Assembly: GCA_030706405.1 (NCBI GenBank)
Contig: JAUZOO010000006.1
Coordinates: forward strand, 124,001 to 188,000
DNA: 64,000 bases
Reading direction: 5' to 3'
Origin: Bacteroidota bacterium
Lineage (GTDB): Bacteria > Bacteroidota > Bacteroidia > Bacteroidales > JAAUTT01
The position numbers were made by a program, and so were the translations under genes. Of this stretch, positions 1-8,440 are shown in pieces (position 1 is the stretch's first letter; each line of letters opens with the position of its first letter). A model generated the notes under the pieces. It did not search any database, had not been told where the DNA came from, and was given only the letters and a program-made list of their open reading frames with translations.

Positions 1-1078
1 GGCGGCTAAAGGCGTCGTCGAGGTTTGCCTTTAGGTTGGTAGCCAGAATTACAACGCCCGGGAAATCTTCGATGCGTTGCAACAGGTACGACACTTCCTG
101 GTTGGCATAGCGATCGTTACTACTGCTGGTTTGGGTACGTTTGCCAAAGAGGGCATCGGCTTCGTCGAAAAATAAAATCCAATTTTTATGCTCGGCCTGG
201 TCAAACACATTGGAGAGATTTTTCTCAGTTTCGCCAATGTATTTCGAAACTACCATCGACAGGTCTATTCGGTAAACATCTAAGCCGGTTGTTTTTCCCA
301 ATAGCGAAGCCGTAAGAGTTTTCCCGGTTCCCGGAGGACCGTAAAAAAGTGTTCGGTAACCAGGTTTAATATGTTTTTTCAGACCCCAGTCGTTGAGCAT
401 GGTGTCGCCATGTTTGATCCAATCGCGAATTTCGAGCACTTCTTCGATGGTGGAGTCTTCAAGTATTAAATCGTTCCATTCCGCCTGAGAGGTAAGGTGT
501 TTTGCCGGAAAATTGATGTTAAAATCGGGCTTGTGAGAAACGCCTACAGTAAAATAGCTAAGGTATTCGGGCGAAAGGCTTAGTGCTCCGCTCAGGAATG
601 GTTCGTCGGCCTGTCCTGAGTTCAGTCTCAATATATCGAAACGGCGGAAGGGATGGTCGTCGGAGAATATGTTGAGCAGCCGGAAACGCTGCTCAAAGTC
701 GTTAGCTGCAAGGATAAATGCAGCGGTCTCGCCTGTGGGCAAAAAACCACCATGGTTTTGTCCTTTGATACCGCCAAACTCAGTAAAATTGCGGTCGTAG
801 TCGGCATTTTTGGTAAAAAATACATCGAGCAGGTGAGGCTGTACATGGGGTGCAAGGGCCAGCAACAGCACCACGCGCTCGGCAGGTCCAAAGTGATAGT
901 GCAGCATAATGTCGGCATAAGTCGAGGAATTGTCAACTAGCGAAGGAGGGGACAGTTCCCATATCTCCGTATACTCGCATGGCTGACTCCAGTATAATTT
1001 CATACGGATGTCGATTATTTGGGCTAGCCATTGCAGTTCGGCACTCAGCGTATCAGCGTTTGTTTTTAATATCATCAT
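1..1078 (-). CDS. eCIS AAA+ ATPase (Afp15/Pvc15-like), 3' end outside window
   Basis: This reading frame is open from an ATG at 1078 to the left edge (359 codons) and continues beyond it. The start overlaps the stop of the upstream tape-measure gene by four bases (ATGA). Visible motifs are a Walker A GPPGTGKT at residues 247-254, a Walker B ILFFDEAD at about 301-308 followed by the CDC48/spastin-type ALFGKR, and a sensor-1 LATN. The first 200 residues are a divergent N-terminal domain. In known extracellular contractile injection systems an AAA+ ATPase of this type is almost always encoded last in the structural operon and is needed for assembly, although its exact role is unsettled. The operon position and the motifs make the assignment secure; the C-terminal lid cannot be seen. 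Cytoplasmic, with no signal peptide. Confidence 0.93.
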   Translation of the reverse strand, partial: MMILKTNADTLSAELQWLAQIIDIRMKLYWSQPCEYTEIWELSPPSLVDNSSTYADIMLHYHFGPAERVVLLLALAPHVQPHLLDVFFTKNADYDRNFTEFGGIKGQNHGGFLPTGETAAFILAANDFEQRFRLLNIFSDDHPFRRFDILRLNSGQADEPFLSGALSLSPEYLSYFTVGVSHKPDFNINFPAKHLTSQAEWNDLILEDSTIEEVLEIRDWIKHGDTMLNDWGLKKHIKPGYRTLFYGPPGTGKTLTASLLGKTTGLDVYRIDLSMVVSKYIGETEKNLSNVFDQAEHKNWILFFDEADALFGKRTQTSSSNDRYANQEVSYLLQRIEDFPGVVILATNLKANLDDAFSR

Positions 1079-4000
1079 GTCCATTCTACAAATAAAGGTT
1101 TTGTCATCCACGAAAATTTAATAAAACTCAATCCCCATGGCAGAGTTTGAAGCAATATGTCGTATGCTCGTTGTTCAATTTTTAATGTCCAGGCTTCGTC
1201 CGATTCAGTGAGGGTTCCATTTCGTTGAAGAAAGGAAACCTGCAAACCTTGCAACGAAGTATTTTTAAGTTTATCCCAACTTTGAATAACGGCTGTGAGC
1301 AATTCGTTGGCTGTTTTTTTCTCGTCGTTGGTAAGTGTTACTGCATCAGGAATAGTTTCTTCGAGCGATATTCCGGATAATATTTTATTTAGAGGCATAG
1401 TTTGCTCAGCGGTATTTTCGGTATTGTCGACGAGGTATTGAAGCAGATGAGTGGCACGTTGCTGCGCTTCGTTGTTTACAAATTTTCCATTTTCTGCAAC
1501 CCCGGTACGCATAAAATAGGTGCTTATAAAGGGATTAAGTAGCACAAGTCCGGCATTATTTACATATATCTTTTCACCTTCCGGCATTTTGGTTATTTTC
1601 TTCGAGGGTGCTTCGTTACTTGTTTTTACCGCTTCGGGTCTGACTACTTCGTGCATCGCTTTTCGTTCCATATCTTCGTGTGTTTTTAATGTTTGGAGGT
1701 ACGCAGCCTTTGAAGCAAATACTGCGCTGTTGCTTTGCATTTGTTGTAATAGTTCTTGCATACGCTCAGGTTTTGATGTTGCGAGTTTGGCTGGCAATGA
1801 AGTAAGTTGTGTGTGCAATTGCGATACATTCCAGTTTTTGCGTTGCGAAAGAAATTTTAGGAATTCGGGAAAGAAAAAAACATGCGATTGGGGCGACGTT
1901 ACCGAGAACCAGCCGAAACAAAACTCGCGAAAGAATAGTAACAAGTTTTCGCGATCGAACGAATTACCAACAGCAAGCCCCAGCACATAGCTGTAATCGT
2001 TGATTAATGAGCGTTCCTGCTCGTTTGCGATGTTGTTTAGTATGCGGGTAAATGCTTCGCCCTTATACTTAACTGCAGCCAAATGGGCTACAGACGGGGA
2101 ACTCATCAATGTATTATACATTTTTTTGCGTAAGCTTACGTTGGCGTTTTTTTCGATCCAGGCAAGGGCATCATCGAGCTGCGATGTTTGTTGTACTTGT
2201 GGCCATTTTTCGTTGAGGTATAGCAACGTGTCTCTTTCTACATAGGCTGAAAGTAAAAAGGCGATGTTCTGAGTTTCCTGGTCGTTGTGGTAGGCGAAAA
2301 TATCGTGAATACGCATGTGCGCTGCAACCGAAAAGTTATTGCAATCGAAAAGGTTTTTCAACCGAGCCTTATCTTGCTGGTAAATGAGTAACACCATGCG
2401 GTGCAGCAGAAAATTAGTCTGAGCTTTGGCTTCGATATGAACGTGTTTGGGAAACCGATTGTGCAACAGGAAATATTCCACCAAGGCAATTACGGATGAA
2501 TATTGTTCATCAGGCGGAAAGCTTGTCAGGGCTTGGCCTTCAATCAGAATGGTACGTTCGTCAAAGGATCGAAAGAAGTGGTTGTCGTTTGTCCGTAATT
2601 CAATTTCTTTTTTGTTGGCAATGGTTTCGGTAAATGCTTTAATATCTTTTTCTTGGAAATTGGCCTTTTTGTTTTTTAGCGTGGAAACAATATGCGTGGC
2701 AATTAAATTTGACGATAAGCCCGACAATTGTTGAAGGCGAGCGGATAGTATAAAGAGAAAGCGAGACCTGTTGAAAGTCTCGAAGTGATTTTCGTTATAT
2801 GTTTCCAGCACTGCGGCCAGCAAGATTTCGTAAATATCCTCGTGGCTGATTAAATTGTTTTTTGGAAGTGTTAGCTGTTCCAGGTTTTTGATGCTCGATA
2901 TTGCAATGTTACCATCTGTAGCCTGTTGTAAAATGGTAATTAATTGCTGAGATATAGTCCTCAGTAAAACTGTTTTGGCAATTCCTTTTTGTAAAGCCAA
3001 TTGCAACAGCAGCAAAGCTTCCTTAGGTTTTGATAATGCAAAACGTAATAGAAGTTGTGCCGGCTCGGTATTGTATACATTGTCCGCCCACCAGGGCATG
3101 TATCCGTGTATTAGCCAAAATAATAATACATCGCGGGTAAATGTGCTGTGCCGTATTGTTTCGTCTATTATCAGTGAAGTTTTCCCAGAGGTAAAAGATT
3201 CTTTGTTGTTGCTCTGTTTATGTTGTTCGCGCAATATTTCGGAGAAGAGATAAAAAAGTGTAGAGTGTTTACTAATTATGGCTAATTCTTCTCCCATTCC
3301 CTGAGTGAGAAAAAGTAGAAGATCCATAAAGCTCATGTTGTAATGCCTAGCTAGCTGACGGATGTTGCTTTCTACAAAGGCTTTTGTATTGAACATAGTG
3401 CCACGATCATTCAGGAGAAAGGTGAAGATGAACTCCCAGAGAGACTTGCCGAATTCGCTTTCTTCGCTTTTTACAATGTTTTTTTTCTTTTGCAGCCCAA
3501 GTACAGATGCATGATAATTTGTTATAAACCCCGATTGTACCGGCTCTGTTAAATGGATAAGCTCAATAATGAGAGCTTCCGAAAAAACATGTGTCAGCCT
3601 TTTTAGGAATTGTTGCGAGCTTCCTTGTTTATCGAGCAACTGCCGAACCCGATCGGGTTTCTGTTTTAGCATGTCTCTTAGCAATGATTCGATGTGCAAT
3701 GCCGAATAATGTTGACATCGGGAAGGTAGTGAACCGTAAAAAAGGAAGTGAAGCAAGATTTCGTCGTTTCTGAGCTCAATCTCCTGCACTGAAAATGATT
3801 CGGTAATAACGGGAGACGTTGTTTCTTCTCTAAGTTCCAAAATGAGCGACGGAAGGGAGTCGCTTGCCCGAAGCATATCTGGATGTTTTTGTGCTGTTTG
3901 CGAAAAAAGAAAGAGTAGTTGTTCGTAAGAAAGATTATAGTGAGCGGCCATTTGTTCGAATGAGTGTTTTACGAACATTTTGCGATGAAACCGGCTTTCC

Positions 4001-4710
4001 TTTTCTATAAAAATGTACGTAAGGATAAAATACCAGAGCAATTTTTCGAATGAAGCAGATTCGGCTTTAACCAATTGTTTTTTTTGTTGCAATATCGAAA
4101 TGTCTTTATGATAAGCAAAAATGAAATTGGACTGAGTCGGTTCAACCAAGGTGACGACTTCTTTTATAGCTTGTTCGGGGAATTGGTAGACCAATCGTTT
4201 TAGCACCAGGTTATTGGAGCCTATTTGCAATAATAGTTTTTTGAGGCTATTGCTATCTTCGGACAAATGTGCAAAAAAAGTTTTGGTAGGGTCTGTTGTT
4301 GTTTCGTTGTTGGCCCACCAAGGTAACGTTCCTTTTAGCAGGAAATGCTGTAGCAACGTGGTGTAACTCAGTTTAAAAATTTCGTCTTGTTTTTCGTCGA
4401 CAGTTTCAATGGTTGCATTGTTTATTTTTTTTATCCTTAGAGATAATGCTTTTTCCAGTGCAAATTCATACTTATCGGCGAATTCCGTTTCGCTAAAAGG
4501 ATAGGAAAGCGTTTTCATGTCAACCTCTAATTGGTCGATGAGGATAAACATATCGGACGGTACAGTTCTGTCAAGTACGCGGTTGGTAATGTCGCCAAGT
4601 TGTGCATTAAACAGTGTGCTCATTTCCTGAAACAATTGTTGCACTCCGGCCCGGTTGTTAAATCCAACCTCGGCAACCTGCTTATGAATGATGTGATTAT
4701 GACGCTCCAT
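1075..4710 (-). CDS. eCIS tape-measure protein (CIS_TMP, Afp14-like)
   Basis: A 1211-residue protein with the two hallmarks of the CIS_TMP family: an N-terminal block near residues 7-65 (HIIHKQVAEV ... LIDQLEVDM) and a C-terminal block containing NAGLVLLNPF, then a cysteine-free leucine-rich stretch ending PWGLSFIKFSWM and VEW. In characterised systems (Afp14, AlgoCIS) this protein is a ruler setting the length of tube and sheath. The middle is built of about four copies of a roughly 200-residue unit: an LPWWA-type motif recurs near residues 129, 328 (degenerate) and 538, with a fourth weak copy after about 730. The blocks at 191 (QSNFIFAYHK) and 390 (QSGFITNYHA) align over more than 80 residues. 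It lies 15 bases after the baseplate gene and overlaps the ATPase start. Confidence 0.9.
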   Translation of the reverse strand: MERHNHIIHKQVAEVGFNNRAGVQQLFQEMSTLFNAQLGDITNRVLDRTVPSDMFILIDQLEVDMKTLSYPFSETEFADKYEFALEKALSLRIKKINNATIETVDEKQDEIFKLSYTTLLQHFLLKGTLPWWANNETTTDPTKTFFAHLSEDSNSLKKLLLQIGSNNLVLKRLVYQFPEQAIKEVVTLVEPTQSNFIFAYHKDISILQQKKQLVKAESASFEKLLWYFILTYIFIEKESRFHRKMFVKHSFEQMAAHYNLSYEQLLFLFSQTAQKHPDMLRASDSLPSLILELREETTSPVITESFSVQEIELRNDEILLHFLFYGSLPSRCQHYSALHIESLLRDMLKQKPDRVRQLLDKQGSSQQFLKRLTHVFSEALIIELIHLTEPVQSGFITNYHASVLGLQKKKNIVKSEESEFGKSLWEFIFTFLLNDRGTMFNTKAFVESNIRQLARHYNMSFMDLLLFLTQGMGEELAIISKHSTLFYLFSEILREQHKQSNNKESFTSGKTSLIIDETIRHSTFTRDVLLFWLIHGYMPWWADNVYNTEPAQLLLRFALSKPKEALLLLQLALQKGIAKTVLLRTISQQLITILQQATDGNIAISSIKNLEQLTLPKNNLISHEDIYEILLAAVLETYNENHFETFNRSRFLFILSARLQQLSGLSSNLIATHIVSTLKNKKANFQEKDIKAFTETIANKKEIELRTNDNHFFRSFDERTILIEGQALTSFPPDEQYSSVIALVEYFLLHNRFPKHVHIEAKAQTNFLLHRMVLLIYQQDKARLKNLFDCNNFSVAAHMRIHDIFAYHNDQETQNIAFLLSAYVERDTLLYLNEKWPQVQQTSQLDDALAWIEKNANVSLRKKMYNTLMSSPSVAHLAAVKYKGEAFTRILNNIANEQERSLINDYSYVLGLAVGNSFDRENLLLFFREFCFGWFSVTSPQSHVFFFPEFLKFLSQRKNWNVSQLHTQLTSLPAKLATSKPERMQELLQQMQSNSAVFASKAAYLQTLKTHEDMERKAMHEVVRPEAVKTSNEAPSKKITKMPEGEKIYVNNAGLVLLNPFISTYFMRTGVAENGKFVNNEAQQRATHLLQYLVDNTENTAEQTMPLNKILSGISLEETIPDAVTLTNDEKKTANELLTAVIQSWDKLKNTSLQGLQVSFLQRNGTLTESDEAWTLKIEQRAYDILLQTLPWGLSFIKFSWMTKPLFVEWT

Positions 4711-4725
4711 TATGCGTTTGGTAGG

Positions 4726-7617
4726 TTACATTTGTTTTTGAGGATTGTGATTGTTCAGCCAGCTGACAATTGCTGCCGAAAGTTTATTCCGATCCTTGCC
4801 GGGTGTTTTTTCTCTTAATACGTCGAGCCATTGAAAGTATAAGTTTTCGAACTTTTTCATTTGCGAAACCCCTAACCATCTGAAATGAAAATGCAGGTAA
4901 GCCGGGGCTATGGAGCAAAATAAATTTTCGGCAAATAACCTAAAATCTGTATCTTGAAACCGCGCAGGCCAAGCAGGCATGATAATGGTTACCTGTAAAT
5001 TATACAAATTTTCGGTCTGTACAGTTCCATCGGGTAACTGCACCAATAATTCGAAGCGCGGAAACATACGTGTTTTATCTACATTCAACTTCTCAAGTTC
5101 GGCTCTAATCATTTGGAGTTCTTCGCGAAGTTCTGTATTTATAAGATTATCGGTACTTATCACTTCCCACTCATTCGTTTCTTTCGTTTTTTTAATTTGA
5201 AAGGAACCCGCACTGGAGTTTTTAATTTCTTTCGGTTGATCTGTTGGCCAGTTTCCTGTTTGAACCGCTTGTTTTATTTGGGAAAGGATGTTTTCCCTTT
5301 CTTCAAAGCTTGTCCACTGGTCATTTTGAAAGATAATTTCCCCTTTTCCTGAATAAAACCGAAAACCAAAAGAAGGTTGATTAAGTTCGGGCCGTAGCAA
5401 TAAATGCTCCAACACATGAAAGCCTTCCGACTCCATGCTGAGTTTTCGGAAGTAGGTAATTAATCTGTTTAACGCCTTAGTCGCGGCTAGTTTATCGGGA
5501 TGCCGGCTGATGACTTCCCATTTTTTTGTTACAGACGATTTGATAATAATAACAAAGCCTTCTTCGTTGTTGGGCGCAGGGCCTATCTTATAATTTTCGA
5601 TATTGAGGCCATATTTCAATATGTCAATTTTTTGGTTACGTAGAATATAAGCCTGGTTCTGATGAATGCCTCCTGCAATTAGTTTTCCAATTTCACTTAA
5701 CCCAATAATTTCGTCCGAACCTCCAACGATGTTAATGTCTTCATCATCCCACTTTGTTTTAAGTGGAATATCCTGATTTAAAGGGCCCAGATTATTGTCC
5801 TCGGATACCAAAGCAATCTTCCCATCGTCGAAAATCGATGAGAATCTCTGCCGTCGATCGTTTTGATTTACGTGCAGGTAAATGGCTGCCATTTTTTCAA
5901 AACCTGAGATGTCGTTAGTTTGTGCTAAATAATTAAAAGCTTTATTTTTTTTTTGATCAATTTTTGTAAGGTTGTCGAGAATGGAAGCTTTCCATTGCAG
6001 AATAAATGCCGCCCGCTCTTTATTGCTGCCCTGTACATAGAGGTTGAAATATTGTAAAACCGGCAGCCCTGCCAGTTTCCTGTTGAAACGGGCCAATAGA
6101 TGATCGAATATTTTGTTTTTTCGATCCATGTATTCTTCCAGAGTCTCCATGGATGTATTCAACGTATTGAGGTAGCCGTTTTCAGGGTTGGTAATAAATT
6201 CCTTCCAATGGCTTTTATTCTCGTTCTTTTTAACCGATGTGTAAGGTTTTAGCAGATCCTGTATGCCTGGGACATCGTATAGTGGTTGATAATAATAGGA
6301 GTGGCGGTTGTTTTTATTGGTGTTGGTTGAATATAATTGGCCGATATTTTCGAGCTGAGCCAGGTAATTAGCCAGTATCTGTTCGAAAAACAGTAGATAT
6401 GCCTTTAATTGGTGAGCTGCAGCTTTTCTTTGGTCCGACTCATGAGGTGAAAGCCCTTCGGTTCCGATACCATAAGTGATAGGAAAATTGTTCTGCAAGG
6501 AATAGTATTTGCCGGGATTGCGATACATTCCCCTTTTAATAGAGTCACTTGGTGATATAACAGCTTTTCTTTTCTGCGACCTAAGTTGTGCAGTTCTGTT
6601 GATGAGGTCGAAAAAAGTGTTTTCTTTTAATTGAAGTTCGTATTCGTCGGTGTACAGGTTAACATTTTTGAAAAACGAAGTGATATCTAGTAACGGGAAG
6701 TGGTTTTTATTCAACAGAAAAGGTTTGCCTTTACTGCATTCGTCGTCATCATTAATGCCAATGTTTTGAACAAAAACAACGCCCTCCACCTGCATAATGG
6801 CATTGGTAAGTTCTATGGGGTCAATCTCCGTTTCAATCGGTTTAAGTTCGCTGTCGGGCAAAAAGCCGTTTTTTAGTAATGGCCCACAGTATATTTCTTC
6901 AATCTTCATTCCGCTGCCAAGGAGTTCCTCTTCGGTGTAGAAATTGATTTTTGGATTTAAAATTGATTCCAGTTTGTTGTAGATGTTTACCAGTATCTCT
7001 TCCGGGGCAATGTTATATTGGATAATGATATCGGCATGCATATCAATTCTTTGTGGCTCTAAAACGGTAACGTCAATCATATCCTCGCCAAGGTTCCGTT
7101 TTTCGAGGTAACAGTGCGCCACTTTTTCTTTAAGTTGAATTTTAAGCTCTGGCTGCTGTAAAATTTTTTGAGCTACTTTACTATTTACCCTGATTAGAAT
7201 TTTGTACAAACCTTTAATATAATCCGAGCTGTGTTCGGAGGTTGTCGGTACAAGCATCACATTATTGAGTTCTTTCATTTCGTCCAGTATTACCTTTCTG
7301 AAATCGTTGATGGTAACCGGATTGCATGTAAGGATTTTTTCTTTACTGAAAAAACAGTGTTGCGTCCGGTTTATAATGCCGTTAATGTCAGTAAGGATGT
7401 CTTCGACCGGGAAATTGGTTTTATAAGCAAGGTCGGTCATGGCAAAGCACACCTGCTCAAGAATGGTAACGCCCGGATCGTGGAGGTTATAATCTGTCCA
7501 GGTATGTCCGGTGAGACGTTGCACTAAATCCATAGCCTGTGCCACTAAGAACTCGAAATCGGAGGGTGAATCTTTCGTTTGCTTTTTTTCAATAAACTGT
7601 GCTTCATTTATACTCAT
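4726..7617 (-). CDS. eCIS baseplate wedge protein (Afp11/Afp12, gp6/gpJ-like)
   Basis: A 963-residue cytoplasmic protein without signal peptide. Near residues 33-63 it carries the baseplate-type signature WTDYNLHDPGVTILEQ followed by AMTDLAYKT, which is typical of phage gpJ/T4 gp6-like baseplate wedge proteins and of the paired large baseplate genes of Bacteroidota injection systems. The centre (about 330-560) is charged and asparagine-rich, and the C-terminal quarter ends in FHFRWLG plus a helical tail. Such proteins join into the ring that anchors sheath and tube to the hub. It lies between the fibre-like gene and the tape-measure gene in the operon. Whether it matches Afp11 or Afp12 cannot be decided by eye, because the 1269-residue protein encoded upstream is the other large wedge candidate. 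Confidence 0.8.
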   Translation of the reverse strand: MSINEAQFIEKKQTKDSPSDFEFLVAQAMDLVQRLTGHTWTDYNLHDPGVTILEQVCFAMTDLAYKTNFPVEDILTDINGIINRTQHCFFSKEKILTCNPVTINDFRKVILDEMKELNNVMLVPTTSEHSSDYIKGLYKILIRVNSKVAQKILQQPELKIQLKEKVAHCYLEKRNLGEDMIDVTVLEPQRIDMHADIIIQYNIAPEEILVNIYNKLESILNPKINFYTEEELLGSGMKIEEIYCGPLLKNGFLPDSELKPIETEIDPIELTNAIMQVEGVVFVQNIGINDDDECSKGKPFLLNKNHFPLLDITSFFKNVNLYTDEYELQLKENTFFDLINRTAQLRSQKRKAVISPSDSIKRGMYRNPGKYYSLQNNFPITYGIGTEGLSPHESDQRKAAAHQLKAYLLFFEQILANYLAQLENIGQLYSTNTNKNNRHSYYYQPLYDVPGIQDLLKPYTSVKKNENKSHWKEFITNPENGYLNTLNTSMETLEEYMDRKNKIFDHLLARFNRKLAGLPVLQYFNLYVQGSNKERAAFILQWKASILDNLTKIDQKKNKAFNYLAQTNDISGFEKMAAIYLHVNQNDRRQRFSSIFDDGKIALVSEDNNLGPLNQDIPLKTKWDDEDINIVGGSDEIIGLSEIGKLIAGGIHQNQAYILRNQKIDILKYGLNIENYKIGPAPNNEEGFVIIIKSSVTKKWEVISRHPDKLAATKALNRLITYFRKLSMESEGFHVLEHLLLRPELNQPSFGFRFYSGKGEIIFQNDQWTSFEERENILSQIKQAVQTGNWPTDQPKEIKNSSAGSFQIKKTKETNEWEVISTDNLINTELREELQMIRAELEKLNVDKTRMFPRFELLVQLPDGTVQTENLYNLQVTIIMPAWPARFQDTDFRLFAENLFCSIAPAYLHFHFRWLGVSQMKKFENLYFQWLDVLREKTPGKDRNKLSAAIVSWLNNHNPQKQM

Positions 7618-7634
7618 ACTGTGCCGTTTTTAGC

Positions 7635-8435
7635 CTATCTGTCTTTTGTGGGGTAAAAACAATCTTGAGGAAGGAAAAGCTCGTCATCCCAGAGTTTACT
7701 AACGTTATAATAAATCTCCACATCTTTTCCGAAATTACTGTTTGACCTCAACTGTAATGTATAGTTGTGTGTATCTCCTCTCCAGCGGAGGTTAAGCTTG
7801 TTCCAAAAAAAACCATAGTGAGCACGTGTCTTTCTGATTTTACTGTGCGATCCACCATAAGCGCTCAAGGCTATAGCGTGCAGAATGGAAAATCTTCCGG
7901 AACCTTTTTTCCCGGCACGTGCTATAATTTCCAACGCCTGACAATTGTCAAGTTCGTCGGCAATTACGTGCCAATTTCCATCGGCGCGGATTTTACCGCT
8001 GAGGTAAGTGCCTGTTCTTCCTTGTGAAGCGGTAAAACCATTTACGTCCAGTTTAAAGTTTGGACTGCTTTTTTTGCCCAAACCCAGCCTTCCGTCCTGA
8101 TGCAGGAAGAAGGAAGCTTCTTCTTGCTGTTGAGTATTGCGGTTTGTAGTACCTGATTGAAATTTAAGGCTGGGGGAATCCTTCATGTCTTTTTCTACAT
8201 AGAAAAAAGGAGCGAGGCGATCCATGTTTTCGTAAAAGGTTATCAGCCGCGAAGATGATCCGGTAGGGGTAATGATATAACCATTTTCATCATCTTTCGA
8301 TATGCCGTCGTCGTGTTGTATAACGGCCGAGTCGATAAGGTGTGCAAAATGAGTTTCATCGGGTATTTGTCCGTTTCTGAAATATTTTTTTAGCTCTGCT
8401 CTGCCGTATAATTTTTTGTTTTCGATTTGTGCCAT
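7635..8435 (-). CDS. eCIS-associated fibre-like protein
   Basis: A 266-residue protein with no signal peptide, encoded between the two large baseplate genes with 5- and 17-base gaps. The middle (residues about 110-140) has FLHQDGRLGLGK followed by KLDVNGFTASQGRTGTYLSG, a glycine-rich pattern like the GIG...KLDVNG segments of phage tail fibre and S74-peptidase-type proteins. The following part is beta-rich and aromatic (WHVIADELDNCQALEII). I infer a receptor-binding or decorating fibre, or a baseplate-bound accessory protein. Genes resembling it occur in Bacteroidota eCIS loci, but I cannot name a characterised homologue. The N-terminal 60 residues resemble a short capsid- or baseplate-docking helix region. 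No enzymatic motif was seen. Confidence 0.55.
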   Translation of the reverse strand: MAQIENKKLYGRAELKKYFRNGQIPDETHFAHLIDSAVIQHDDGISKDDENGYIITPTGSSSRLITFYENMDRLAPFFYVEKDMKDSPSLKFQSGTTNRNTQQQEEASFFLHQDGRLGLGKKSSPNFKLDVNGFTASQGRTGTYLSGKIRADGNWHVIADELDNCQALEIIARAGKKGSGRFSILHAIALSAYGGSHSKIRKTRAHYGFFWNKLNLRWRGDTHNYTLQLRSNSNFGKDVEIYYNVSKLWDDELFLPQDCFYPTKDR

Positions 8436-8440
8436 GTTGC

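Noticed and set aside
1520-1990. A 156-codon plus-strand open frame
   Set aside because: It is antisense to the conserved C-terminal part of the tape-measure gene and has no family resemblance.
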